A program made the translations under genes and the position numbers. Shown here one piece after another: positions 8,333 to 16,805 of a stretch of 64,000 nt of DNA; positions within the stretch are counted from its first letter, which is position 1; the number at the start of each line of letters is the position of its first letter. The notes beneath the pieces were generated by a model that ran no database searches, had not been told where the DNA came from, and saw only the letters and a program-made list of their open reading frames with translations. Origin of the DNA: Bradyrhizobium jicamae (GTDB lineage: Bacteria; Pseudomonadota; Alphaproteobacteria; Rhizobiales; Xanthobacteraceae); assembly GCF_001440395.1 (NCBI RefSeq), contig NZ_LLXZ01000205.1, positions 49,685 through 113,684 of the forward strand, written 5' to 3'.

Positions 8333-9001
8333 ATGCATCAGGCTGCCCCCTCACGCCCGAAGCTCGCCGAGACGGTCATCGAGCCTACCGTCAAATTGCG
8401 CGAGACGACGGTCGGCCGTTGCTGCGAGATTCTGGGCGACACAGCAATCGAGTACACCGCGCTCGGCGACTACTCCTATCTCGGTCCGGGCTGCATGGTC
8501 GCCGATGCACAGATTGGCCGGTTTTGCGCGATCGCGGCACAGGTTCGGATCGGCGCCCCGAACCATCCGCTCGACCGGCCGTCACAGCATCGTTTCACCT
8601 ATTGCCCTGAATATTACACCGCAACCGCGCAGCGCGATCACACCTTCTTCAAGCAGCGGCGTGACGATCGCGTCGTGATCGGCAACGATGTCTGGATCGG
8701 TCATGCCGTCATCGTGATGCCCGGGGTCAACGTCGGCGATGGCGCCGTACTCGCGGCTGGCGCCGTGGTCACCCGCGATGTGGCGCCATACACCATCGTC
8801 GGCGGCGTACCGGCGCGGCAGATCGGGGAACGCTTCAATCGGAACATCGCCGCGCAACTCTCGCGGATCGGGTGGTGGAATTGGCCTCCGGAAACCATCT
8901 GGGACCGCTTGCCGGAGTTTCAGTCCGGCGACGTCGAGGCATTCTGCGCCCGCTGGGATAAGGTTAAGCCCAGCCCGCCTCAGTCGGCGAACCTGACATA
9001 G
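8333..9001 (+). CDS. Hexapeptide-repeat acyltransferase-like protein
   Basis: A 222-residue left-handed beta-helix protein. Hexapeptide repeats run through about residues 20-75 and again in VVIGNDVWIGHAVIVMPGVN and the following GAVVTRDVAPYTIVGGVPAR. The insert RIGAPNHPLDRPSQHRFTY and the C-terminal WWNWPPETI block match the phosphonate-metabolism hexapeptide transferase family (TIGR03308-like). No phn genes are nearby, so a link to phosphonates is weak. Acetyl or another acyl transfer is likely. GAAGGA lies about 8 nt before the start. Confidence 0.82.
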   Translation: MHQAAPSRPKLAETVIEPTVKLRETTVGRCCEILGDTAIEYTALGDYSYLGPGCMVADAQIGRFCAIAAQVRIGAPNHPLDRPSQHRFTYCPEYYTATAQRDHTFFKQRRDDRVVIGNDVWIGHAVIVMPGVNVGDGAVLAAGAVVTRDVAPYTIVGGVPARQIGERFNRNIAAQLSRIGWWNWPPETIWDRLPEFQSGDVEAFCARWDKVKPSPPQSANLT

Positions 9002-9124
9002 CGGACGAAATCGCTGTTGGCTTCACGGTCAGACCGCACCGCATTGGCGGGAAAGCTGTCGCGGGGGCATCATGCGCTCGGACATCGTGCGCGTCTCGAA
9101 ATCCATCCGTTGCATTCCCATAAA

Positions 9125-10000
9125 TCAGTCCCTTTTGAATCGATAGTCGAAGCGGTTGCCGTCCGCAGTGATCAGGCCGACGGTCGGCGCCGGAAAATGG
9201 ATCGGCAGGATCAGCGTGTCGGTGCCGGCGACGGAGGCGAAGAACTTGCGCCGCGAGATCGCCGATTGTTTCGGATCCCAGTCGGGCTTGGCCGACCATT
9301 CCGGCTCGCGGCACTGGATCACGTGATGCATGAGATCGCCGGCCACCACCGCGCGCTTGCCCCGTGAGAAGATGTTGACGCAGCAGTGACAGGGCGAATG
9401 CCCCGGCGTCGGCGTCAGCGTGATGGTATCGTCGAGGGCGTAATCGTCGTCAACCAGGACGGCCTGCCCGGCCTCGACGATCGGCAGGCAGTTGTCTCGG
9501 AAGACCGTTCCGGGCGGGTTGGCGCCCCTGGCATGCTCCGCCTCCCACGCCGCATATTCTCTCTTGTGAAATATGTACTTGGCATTGGGAAAGGTCGGCA
9601 CCCAGCGCCCGTCGCGCAGCGTGGTATTCCAACCGGTGTGGTCGATGTGCAGATGGGTGCAGAACACGTAATCCACCTGCTCGTAGGCAATGCCGAGCGC
9701 GAACAGCTCGTTGCGCCAGCGCTCCTTGCCCGGAAAATCGAAAGGCGGTGGATGACCCTTGTCCTCGCCGGTGCAGGTATCGACCAGAATGGTGTAACTC
9801 GGCGTGCGGACCACGAAGGTCTGGTAGGTGATGACCATCAGCCCCAGCGCGGCGTCGAACACCTCGGGCTCCATGCCGGCGAGGTGATGCCTGAAGACCG
9901 CTTCATCATAAGCCGGAAAGAAATCCTGCGGCCGCCGCCACGGCCCCTCGCGCTCGATCACCGCATCAATGGTGACGTCCCCGATCCTGAGTTGCTTCAT
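9125..10000 (-). CDS. MBL-fold metallo-hydrolase
   Basis: A 291-residue metallo-beta-lactamase-fold enzyme. The zinc-binding motif is HLHIDHTGW (HxHxDH), with further ligands in TPGHSPCHCC and AGDLMHHVIQ and a late His in ILPIHFPAPT. This layout is shared with quorum-quenching lactonases and with many hydrolases of unknown substrate. No signal peptide is present. The gene is monocistronic, divergent from the GDPD-like gene. Confidence 0.9.
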   Translation of the reverse strand: MKQLRIGDVTIDAVIEREGPWRRPQDFFPAYDEAVFRHHLAGMEPEVFDAALGLMVITYQTFVVRTPSYTILVDTCTGEDKGHPPPFDFPGKERWRNELFALGIAYEQVDYVFCTHLHIDHTGWNTTLRDGRWVPTFPNAKYIFHKREYAAWEAEHARGANPPGTVFRDNCLPIVEAGQAVLVDDDYALDDTITLTPTPGHSPCHCCVNIFSRGKRAVVAGDLMHHVIQCREPEWSAKPDWDPKQSAISRRKFFASVAGTDTLILPIHFPAPTVGLITADGNRFDYRFKRD

Positions 10001-10162
10001 CCCGGCTTCGCTCCCCGTTTTGAAACAGCCTAACGGGCGAGTTCAGCGCGGACAAGCTGCGCGCCGGTTGCAGCACCCACACGTTAAGGCATTTGCTGCT
10101 TCCCGCCGCAAATCGAACAGAAAGGCTGCCTAGCGAATGCCCCTCTCACGCGGGGGCAAGCC

Positions 10163-11137
10163 TTGAACAAGAAGCTCAAATATGCCGCGACGGCTATCGC
10201 AATTATCGCGGGCGCGATCTACCTCAACAACACCAATCTTCTCGCCGAGCACCATGGCGGCAAATCCGTCCTGCTCGCCCATCGCGGCATGGCGCAACGC
10301 TTCGACGAGCGTGACCTGAAGAACGACACTTGCACGGCAGCCCGGATGTTGCCACCGACGCACGAGTATCAGGAGAATACAATCAGCTCGATGCGGGCGA
10401 GCTTTGCAGCCGGCGCCGATATCGTCGAGCTCGATGTTCACCCGACGACAGACGGCGAGTTTGCGGTGTTTCACGACTGGACGCTGGATTGTCGCACCGA
10501 CGGGCACGGCGTCACGCGCGAGCACTCCATGGCCTATCTGAAGAAGCTCGATATCGCTCATGGCTATACCGCCGATGGCGGCAAGACCTTTCCCTTCCGC
10601 GGCAAGGGCATCGGCCAGATGCCGACGCTCACCGAAGTGCTGACAACCTTCCCGCAAGCGCGGCTATTGATCAACGTCAAGAGCCGCGATGCGTCCGAGG
10701 GGGAGAAACTGGCGGCCGCGCTGGCCAAGCTGCCCGCCGAGCGCCGCACGCAGATCATGGTCTATGGTGGCGACGAGCCGGTCGAAGCCGTGCGCAAGCG
10801 CCTGCCGGAGATTCGGACAATCTCACGTGCGTCCATCAAGAGCTGCCTGCTTGGCTATATCGGCTACGGCTGGACCGGCCTGCTGCCGAAAGCATGCAGC
10901 AATGCGATGGTCATGGTGCCGATCAACGTCGCGCCGTGGATGTGGGGCTGGCCGGACCGCTTTATCAACCGGATGAAAGTGGCCAACAGCGAAGTCTTCG
11001 TGCTCGGCTCCTATCGCGGGGGCGGATTTTCCAGTGGCATCGATACATCAGAGCAGTTTGCACGCCTGCCGCAAAATTTTTCCGGCGGCATCTGGACAAA
11101 CGAGATCGAGGTGATTGCGCCGCTCGTTCGCAGATAG
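10163..11137 (+). CDS. Glycerophosphodiester phosphodiesterase family protein
   Basis: A 324-residue TIM-barrel protein with an N-terminal hydrophobic anchor or signal (KYAATAIAIIAGAIYLNN). GDPD signatures are LLAHRGMA near residue 38, ENTISSMRASFAAGADIVELDVHPTTDG and FHDWTLDCRTDG. These supply the HR, ExD and H residues of the metal-dependent active site. It would hydrolyse glycerophosphodiesters or related lipids at the envelope. The start is TTG, with a GGGGG tract just upstream. Confidence 0.85.
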   Translation: MNKKLKYAATAIAIIAGAIYLNNTNLLAEHHGGKSVLLAHRGMAQRFDERDLKNDTCTAARMLPPTHEYQENTISSMRASFAAGADIVELDVHPTTDGEFAVFHDWTLDCRTDGHGVTREHSMAYLKKLDIAHGYTADGGKTFPFRGKGIGQMPTLTEVLTTFPQARLLINVKSRDASEGEKLAAALAKLPAERRTQIMVYGGDEPVEAVRKRLPEIRTISRASIKSCLLGYIGYGWTGLLPKACSNAMVMVPINVAPWMWGWPDRFINRMKVANSEVFVLGSYRGGGFSSGIDTSEQFARLPQNFSGGIWTNEIEVIAPLVRR

Positions 11138-11141
11138 CCTC

Positions 11142-11243
11142 TAGCCCGGATGAAGTTCGTAGCCCGGATGGAGCGAAGCGAAATCCGGGGTTCTCGCCGC
11201 TGGCTAAACCGTTCCCGGATTGCGCTTCGCTCCATCCGGGCTA
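11142..11243. repeat. TAGCCCGGAT palindromic repeat with adjacent half copy
   Basis: A half copy (TAGCCCGGATGAAGTTCG) precedes a full inverted repeat at 11160-11243. The ends are TAGCCCGGATGGAGCGAAGCG and CGCTTCGCTCCATCCGGGCTA, with inner AAATCCGGGG / TTCCCGGATT arms. It is a second family of REP-like element, at a convergent gene junction. Confidence 0.85.
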
Positions 11244-11248
11244 CGGCA

Positions 11249-12871
11249 TTAACTCCGCAATCCCGGCGCTTCCTGCCCTGTGCGCGCGACATATTCGGTG
11301 TAACCGCCGCCATATTGGTGGATGCCGTCGGGCGTCAGCTCCAGCACGCGGTTGGAGAGCGCCGCCAGAAAATGCCGGTCGTGCGAGACGAACAGCATGG
11401 TGCCCTCGAACTCGGAGAGCGCGCCGATCAGCATCTCCTTGGTCGCGAGGTCGAGGTGGTTGGTCGGCTCGTCCAGCACCAGAAAGTTCGGCGGGTCGTA
11501 GAGCATTTTCGCCATCACCAGCCGCGCCTTCTCGCCGCCGGAGAGCACGCGGCACTTCTTCTCGACATCGTCGCCGGAGAAGCCGAAGCAGCCCGCCAGC
11601 GCGCGCAGCGAGCCTTGTCCGGCTTGCGGAAAGGAATCTTCCAGCCACTCGAACACCGTGCGCTCGCCGTCGAGCAGATCCATGGCGTGCTGGGCGAAAT
11701 AGCCCATCTTGACGCTGCCGCCGATCGCCACCGTGCCGTCGTCGGGCTCGGCCGAGCCCGCCACGAGCTTCAAGAGCGTCGACTTGCCGGCGCCGTTGAT
11801 GCCCATCACGCACCACCGCTCCTTGCGGCGGATCATGAAATCGAGCCCCTGATAGATGCTGCGGCTGCCATAACCCTTGTGAACGTTCTTCAGGCTGACG
11901 ACATCCTCGCCCGAGCGCGGCGCCGGCATGAATTCGAACGCCACCGTCTGCCGCCGCTTCGGCGGCTCGACGCGCTCGATCTTGTCGAGCTTTTTCACCC
12001 GACTCTGCACCTGCGCCGCGTGCGAGGCGCGCGCCTTGAAGCGTTCGATGAACTTGATCTCCTTGGCCAGCATCGCCTGCTGGCGCTCGAACTGGGCCTG
12101 CTGCTGCTTCTCGTTCAGCGCGCGCTGCTGTTCGTAGAATTCGTAATTGCCGGAATAGGTCGAGAGCGTGCCACCATCGATCTCGACGACCTTGTTGATG
12201 ATGCGGTTGATGAACTCGCGATCATGCGAGGTCATCAATAGCGCGCCTTCATACCCTTTAAGAAACTGCTCCAGCCAGATCAGGCTTTCGAGGTCGAGAT
12301 GGTTGCTCGGCTCGTCCAGCAGCATCACGTCGGGCCGCATCAGGAGAATGCGCGCCAGCGCTACCCGCATCTTCCAGCCGCCCGACAGCGCGCCGACGTC
12401 GCCTTCCATCATCTCCTGGCTAAAACCCAGACCCGACAGCGCCTCGCGCGCCCGGCCGTCGAGGGCGTAGCCGTCGAGCTCCTCGAAGCGGTGCTGCACC
12501 TCGCCGTAGCGGGCGATGATATCTTCCATCTCGTCGGCGCGATCCGGATCCGCCATCGCAGCCTCGAGTTCCCTCAACTCGGCTGCCACGACGCTGACAG
12601 GGCCGGCGCCGTCCATGACTTCAGCAACTGCACTGCGGCCTGACATCTCGCCGACATCCTGGCTGAAATAGCCGATGGTAATGCCGCGATCGAGGGAGAC
12701 CTGGCCTTCGTCCGGCAGTTCCTGGCCCGAAATCATCCGGAAAAGCGTGGTCTTGCCGGCCCCGTTCGGGCCGACGAGACCGATCTTCTCGCCCTTCTGG
12801 AGGGCTGCGGAGGCTTCGATGAAGAGAATCTGGTGGCCGACTTGCTTGCTGACGTTATCGAGACGGATCAT
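11249..12871 (-). CDS. ABC-F family ATP-binding protein
   Basis: A 540-residue soluble protein with two nucleotide-binding domains. Walker A motifs are GPNGAGKTT (near residue 36) and GINGAGKST (near residue 353). Signature motifs are ALSGGWKMRVALARIL and VLSGGEKARLVMAKML, and both have Walker B (LLDEPSNHLDLES, VLDEPTNHLDLAT). The interdomain linker is charged (EQQRALNEKQQQAQFERQQ). There are no membrane segments. ABC-F proteins act on ribosomes as translation factors or antibiotic-protection factors; the subfamily is not decided here. Confidence 0.95.
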   Translation of the reverse strand: MIRLDNVSKQVGHQILFIEASAALQKGEKIGLVGPNGAGKTTLFRMISGQELPDEGQVSLDRGITIGYFSQDVGEMSGRSAVAEVMDGAGPVSVVAAELRELEAAMADPDRADEMEDIIARYGEVQHRFEELDGYALDGRAREALSGLGFSQEMMEGDVGALSGGWKMRVALARILLMRPDVMLLDEPSNHLDLESLIWLEQFLKGYEGALLMTSHDREFINRIINKVVEIDGGTLSTYSGNYEFYEQQRALNEKQQQAQFERQQAMLAKEIKFIERFKARASHAAQVQSRVKKLDKIERVEPPKRRQTVAFEFMPAPRSGEDVVSLKNVHKGYGSRSIYQGLDFMIRRKERWCVMGINGAGKSTLLKLVAGSAEPDDGTVAIGGSVKMGYFAQHAMDLLDGERTVFEWLEDSFPQAGQGSLRALAGCFGFSGDDVEKKCRVLSGGEKARLVMAKMLYDPPNFLVLDEPTNHLDLATKEMLIGALSEFEGTMLFVSHDRHFLAALSNRVLELTPDGIHQYGGGYTEYVARTGQEAPGLRS

Positions 12872-13040
12872 TGGGGCCTGAAGGGGGAAATCGCTGCGGC
12901 CGCTGCTTAGGACATCGCAGCCGCACCTTCAAGTTCCGTAAGACTCCGGCGATGCAGTTCCCGAAAAATCGGCCAGAAACCCTTGCGGTTCGCCGCGCGT
13001 TGACCCCGCAGCACAAGCGAACCAACAACGGGAGCCCGCA

Positions 13041-13223
13041 ATGACCAAGTCTCCGCCTGTCCCGCAGGACAATCAAAGCCACAAGGGTACCGGCGACCCC
13101 AAGTCCGGCAATGCCCATCAGGCCGCGAAGGACCGAGGTCGTACCGAAAATCCGGAGCAGCAGGGCCAGCAGGGCAACACCGCCCAGAACACCACCCATC
13201 AGGGCCACCGGCAGGATCGCTAG
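13041..13223 (+). CDS. Small hydrophilic hypothetical protein (60 aa)
   Basis: A 60-residue, extremely hydrophilic protein rich in Gln, Asn, Lys, Gly and Pro (PPVPQDNQSHKGTGDPKSG, ENPEQQGQQGNTAQN), predicted disordered. GGGAG lies 6 nt before the ATG. The composition resembles stress-related hydrophilin-type proteins, but this is only a composition-based inference. The next gene, also hydrophilic, begins 16 nt downstream. Confidence 0.65.
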   Translation: MTKSPPVPQDNQSHKGTGDPKSGNAHQAAKDRGRTENPEQQGQQGNTAQNTTHQGHRQDR

Positions 13224-13239
13224 CGAGGGAGGAGCGCAT

Positions 13240-13746
13240 ATGAGCCCCAAGCACGTGAAACTGAGCAAGCCGACCGACGCCGACCTGCATCGCAATCCGC
13301 TGATCGGCGGTTCGAAGGGCGCCGCGATGGCGCAGGTCACGCCGGATGAGCTGGAGGAGTTCGAAGGTGCCAATACCTTTGAGGGCGACATCGAGAACGA
13401 CACCAATGCTCAGGGCGGCATCGACAAGGCAGAGGTTCGCGACCGGCGGCGCGGGCCGCCGCAGAACGAACGGGATTGCGGCCCACGGAAAACGACACTT
13501 CAGGGCAAGAAGACGCATGAGCAGCAACTGCGCATGCTGGAAAGGAAGCCTGACGTGCCCGATGCCAGACAGGTCGAGGATGACATCGCGCGGACGCAAC
13601 GCGAGGGCGGCGCAAACATCGCCAAGCGTGAGGGCCGTCAGTCCGAATTTGCGGTGAGCCGCGGCGGCCTCAACCAGGAAAGCCAGCACAACAAGCACAA
13701 TCATCCCGGGCAATCCGGCCACAAGCCTCAGAAGCCACAGGGATAG
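13240..13746 (+). CDS. Hydrophilic hypothetical protein (168 aa)
   Basis: The ATG at 13240 has GGGAGGAGCG just upstream and is preferred to a longer frame. The protein begins MSPKHVKLSKPTDADLHRNPLIGGSKG. It is rich in Glu, Arg, Gln and Gly, with no membrane segment, and its C-terminus (QHNKHNHPGQSGHKPQKPQG) resembles the preceding small protein in composition. The two likely form an operon. A DELEEFEGANTFEGDIENDTN stretch may be structured. The family is not recognised. Confidence 0.7.
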   Translation: MSPKHVKLSKPTDADLHRNPLIGGSKGAAMAQVTPDELEEFEGANTFEGDIENDTNAQGGIDKAEVRDRRRGPPQNERDCGPRKTTLQGKKTHEQQLRMLERKPDVPDARQVEDDIARTQREGGANIAKREGRQSEFAVSRGGLNQESQHNKHNHPGQSGHKPQKPQG

Positions 13747-13763
13747 AATAGCGACACGTCAGG

Positions 13764-14141
13764 TCACAGGTTGATCACGCCGAGCCGCGCCGCGTGCGTG
13801 ACCGCGTCGGTACGGCCGGTGGCGTCGAGCTTCTCCAGCAGCGAACCGACATGGAATTTGGCGGTGTGAACGGATATTCCGAGCCGTCGCGCAACGGCCT
13901 TGTTCGATGCGCCCTCCGCCAGCAGCAGGAGCACATCGCGTTCGCGCGGCGTCAGATCGACCTCGGCCGGCTCAATGACGGCCGCGCGGTCGCGTGACAC
14001 GAGCGCGACCGTCGCTTCTTCTCCAGCTAGCGCCAGGCGAATGCCGGCTACGCCGCTGAGCAGCGATGCGAGCCGGTCCGCCGTCGCCGCATCTGCGATC
14101 TCGATCGCGACCACGATCATCGGCGACGCTGCGCCGTTCAT
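13764..14141 (-). CDS. Short LuxR-type HTH regulator lacking a normal receiver
   Basis: A 125-residue protein whose C-terminal 64 residues are a LuxR/FixJ DNA-binding domain (DLTPRERDVLLLLAEGASNKAVARRLGISVHTAKFHV). The N-terminal part (about 55 residues) is too short for a receiver and lacks the acidic phospho-acceptor pattern. Its ATG overlaps the stop of the HtrA-like gene by 4 nt (ATGA), indicating translational coupling. It may regulate transcription without phosphorylation, or respond to its coupled partner. Confidence 0.85.
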   Translation of the reverse strand: MNGAASPMIVVAIEIADAATADRLASLLSGVAGIRLALAGEEATVALVSRDRAAVIEPAEVDLTPRERDVLLLLAEGASNKAVARRLGISVHTAKFHVGSLLEKLDATGRTDAVTHAARLGVINL

Positions 14142-15013
14142 GGATCTGCCCTTTCGCCGATCCTGAGGCTGACCTGAACCGGCTCGCCGGCACGTCTGAT
14201 CGCGACGTCGACGACCGAGCCGATGCTGTCGGGACCAAGGGATCGTAGCAGCGATCGGACGCCCCCGAGCTTTTCATTGTTCCACCCGACGATGATGTCG
14301 CCCTGCCGAATGCCGGCGGCAGCCGCAGGACCTGCCCTGTCGACACTCATCACCATCGCGCCGAGCCCGTCGTCGAGTTCGACGGGCTGCAAACCAACGC
14401 CGAGATAGCCGCGTGCGATCCGGCCATGGGTTTCAAGCCTCGCGGCAATTCGGTCAATGGTGGCACTCGGAATTACAAGCACTCGTCGCACGCCCTGAAC
14501 GACCATGCCGACAGCTTCGCCGGAGGCATTAAGGACCAAGCCACCCTCATGACGACGCCGCAGTCGCACGTCCAGTTCGATCCTTGCGTCGATCTCCCCA
14601 CCCCGCATGCTGCGCCAGCGGCTGCCAACCAGCGAGACCATGCCAAGCGCCGCCGTCGTAACGCCCTGCTCGGCCGCGACGACGACCGCTAGCGAACCGA
14701 GATCCGGGACGATGGATGAAAGCGCGACCGGCGCGCTGTTCCCGATATCGACGCGCAGCACGGCAATGTCGGTCGTATGGTCGCGTCCAGCGATGCTCGC
14801 AGGCCGTTCCGACCCGTCGGAAAACCTGATCGAGACGTCGCCTTCATCGGCCAGGGGCTCATCGGCCGTCACGATCAAGCCGGGCTTCCAGATAAAGCCG
14901 GAGGCTCGCGAGCGATGGGAATGCACCGAGACGATCGCGGATTTTGTCCGGGCGACCATGTCGGCAAGGGCTGAGGATATCGCGGGAAGGATTGGTGCGG
15001 TTGGGTCAGTCAT
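14138..15013 (-). CDS. HtrA-like serine protease homologue with substituted catalytic residues
   Basis: A 291-residue protein with a trypsin-like domain (about residues 15-190) and a PDZ domain (about 200-285, RGYLGVGLQPVELDDGLGAMV...GIRQGDIIVGWN). The catalytic Asp is kept in TDIAVLRV (D82). The segment aligned with TNxHV reads VTADEPL, so His is replaced by Glu52. The GNSGG serine motif reads RHEGG, so Ser is replaced by Glu156. No signal peptide is visible, suggesting a cytosolic protein. It is probably a non-proteolytic binding protein translationally coupled to the mini LuxR regulator. Confidence 0.85.
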   Translation of the reverse strand: MTDPTAPILPAISSALADMVARTKSAIVSVHSHRSRASGFIWKPGLIVTADEPLADEGDVSIRFSDGSERPASIAGRDHTTDIAVLRVDIGNSAPVALSSIVPDLGSLAVVVAAEQGVTTAALGMVSLVGSRWRSMRGGEIDARIELDVRLRRRHEGGLVLNASGEAVGMVVQGVRRVLVIPSATIDRIAARLETHGRIARGYLGVGLQPVELDDGLGAMVMSVDRAGPAAAAGIRQGDIIVGWNNEKLGGVRSLLRSLGPDSIGSVVDVAIRRAGEPVQVSLRIGERADP

Positions 15014-15171
15014 GGCGAAGAACTCCTGGATCGTCGCTTCAATCTGGGAGTTCGGATCGCGTTAAGGAACTAGCCTCATGGGGAGGCAGCAACGATTGCT
15101 GAATGTTCCCGCGCCACGGCTCTCAAGCGCCGATGGCAAATCGACTGTCCAGAAATTTTCTACGAGCGGAT

Positions 15172-15876
15172 CTAGGCCGGCCGCATCAGTTTCAGCGTCG
15201 CGGCCAGCCGCAGGCTGCGCTTGCCGGCCAATGCAATGGCTTCGAGTTCGGCTCCGGCATCGTCGCAGGTGCCGGCAAAGCCGATTCCCACCTCATGGCC
15301 GCCGAATACGGGATTCTCGCCCTTCGCCGGCGTGTGCTCCTGGTTGAGAATCTCGCCCTTCCAGCGGCCGTCGGCCGAAGCGTAAGAGCCGAGGTAATAG
15401 AAGAATGCGTCGCCGCCGAGGATACGGCCGTCCAGCAGCAGCATCACGCCTGACAGACTAGCCTCGATCCCGTCGAGCGCGCGGAGCTGCAGGGAATAGA
15501 GGCCGTTGGTAATACCGCCCGGCCCGACGGTGCCGACCGGCGGCAGCGCCTCGTCGTCGAGCCGCGTCAGGTCGGCCCAGAACAAGGCGCCCGGCCGCGG
15601 TGCGGCGCTGCCCTCGAAGCGAATCTTGTTGTCGTTCAGCCTGCCCCGCACGCTGATGGCGGCGACGTCGGTGTCCATCAAGGGCTTGTAGTAGGGATCG
15701 TCATTATGGCGCTGGGTGATGACCTCGCCGACAATCTCCCCGCCGGTTTCCTGATAGGTGCCGAGATGGGCAAAGGCGGAATTACCGCCCAGCATCTTGC
15801 CATTGTGCATGCACATGATGCTGCGGCCGAACGCGTCGTTCACGCCGTACTCAACCTTGTAAAGCCCGTTCAGCAA
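15172..15876 (-). CDS. Two-domain GrlR-like protein, paralog A
   Basis: A 234-residue protein made of two similar halves. Each has an N-G-L-Y-(K/S) strand followed by a G-(R/K)-(M/I)-L-G-G-(N/D) block: LLNGLYKVEY then GKMLGGNSAFAHLGTY, and ITNGLYSLQL then GRILGGDAFFYYLGSY. This matches the GrlR fold, named for the type III secretion repressor of enteropathogenic E. coli. The C-terminus has a conserved FGGHEVGIGFAGTCD block. TTG at 15876 is chosen, with AGGA 9 nt upstream, because it gives exactly the length of paralog B. Function is unknown; there is no T3SS nearby. Confidence 0.72.
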   Translation of the reverse strand: MLNGLYKVEYGVNDAFGRSIMCMHNGKMLGGNSAFAHLGTYQETGGEIVGEVITQRHNDDPYYKPLMDTDVAAISVRGRLNDNKIRFEGSAAPRPGALFWADLTRLDDEALPPVGTVGPGGITNGLYSLQLRALDGIEASLSGVMLLLDGRILGGDAFFYYLGSYASADGRWKGEILNQEHTPAKGENPVFGGHEVGIGFAGTCDDAGAELEAIALAGKRSLRLAATLKLMRPA

Positions 15877-15959
15877 CGGAAAATGTCCTGATATCGAAAA
15901 TGTCTGGCGGGGGCTTAGCACCGCCGCAGGCGAGGTGCCAGCCGCGAATTAACGCAGGT

Positions 15960-16109
15960 TCAGTGCCGCTTGAAATATTGTACGGCCCGTTCGTGCTTTT
16001 CGGCCGCCGCGCGCGATTTGAAGGTTCCAAGGTTACGCCGCTTGCCCGTTTTCGGATTGATTTTGCGGGAATAGAGCCGGTATTCGCCTGACTGCAGCTT
16101 TCGGATCAT
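15960..16109 (-). CDS. Small conserved basic protein (49 aa)
   Basis: The frame reads MIRKLQSGEYRLYSRKINP, then KTGKRRNLGTFKSRAAAEK, and ends VQYFKRH. It has GGAG about 7 nt before the ATG. The pattern (S-G-E-Y-R-L-Y-S-R, R-N-L-G-T-F, A-A-E-K-H-E-R) resembles the small three-strand domain at the N-terminus of some integrases and AP2-like proteins, here standing alone. It is basic and may bind nucleic acid. I believe it is conserved in bradyrhizobia. Confidence 0.75.
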   Translation of the reverse strand: MIRKLQSGEYRLYSRKINPKTGKRRNLGTFKSRAAAEKHERAVQYFKRH

Positions 16110-16247
16110 GGCCAGCTCCGCTTATAGGCGAGCCCCGTCCTTGTCATAATCGCGCCGCCGCCCCTCTTGTTCCGATCCGGCTATTCGCGTTGTCTTCGGC
16201 TTGCAATGCCGGATCGCTCCGCCGGCACGGAATGAACGGGGGATCAC

Positions 16248-16688
16248 GTGCAATATTTCTTCTATCTCCTCGCGCTTGGCGCCGGCGTCAGCGTGGTCAC
16301 GCAGCAGATACTGAATGGCAGCCTGCGCACCGCGCTGGATTCACCCGCATGGGCGGGATTGGTGAGCTATGCCGGCGGCCTCCTCACCATGATCGTCGCG
16401 GTGATCGCGCTCGGCGAGCGCGTGCCGTCCTGGAAAACAATGGCCGACGTGCCCTGGTATGCGTGGATCGGCGGCGTATTCGGCGGCGCCTTCATCCTGC
16501 TGGCGATCCTGCTGCTGCCCTCGCTCGGCGCGGCGACGCTGTTTGCGCTTGTCATTGCCGGCCAGGTACTCGCCGCCATGACGCTCGATCATTTCGGCGC
16601 GTTCGGATTGACGCCGCACCCCATCGGCGCCGCGCGGCTCGCCGGCGCGGTGCTGTTGATCGCCGGCGTCGTGCTGATCCGGGAATAA
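16248..16688 (+). CDS. DMT-family small transporter (YdcZ/DUF606-like)
   Basis: A 146-residue integral membrane protein with five hydrophobic segments and the YdcZ/DUF606 pattern (QQILNGSLRTALDSPAWAGLVSY, TPHPIGAARLAGAVLLIAGVVLI). These are half-size members of the drug/metabolite transporter superfamily that act as dimers. The substrate is unknown. It starts at GTG preceded by GGGGGA. It stands alone, divergent from the 49-residue protein. Confidence 0.85.
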   Translation: MQYFFYLLALGAGVSVVTQQILNGSLRTALDSPAWAGLVSYAGGLLTMIVAVIALGERVPSWKTMADVPWYAWIGGVFGGAFILLAILLLPSLGAATLFALVIAGQVLAAMTLDHFGAFGLTPHPIGAARLAGAVLLIAGVVLIRE

Positions 16689-16805
16689 GTGTCAGCGCTG
16701 CAAACTTGATGGCCGTGGCGATGTCGGAGGCCGCAATATCGGACACGCCGTTCGCATCGGCCGGCTTGTCTGGATCGGCGGGGTTGCTTCGAAGGGCCGC
16801 CAAAT

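Noticed and set aside
6330..8354. A 674-codon open frame antisense to the chemotaxis gene
   Set aside because: It mirrors a strongly supported receptor gene; long antisense frames are expected in high-GC DNA, and its product has biased Gly/Arg/Asp composition without domains.
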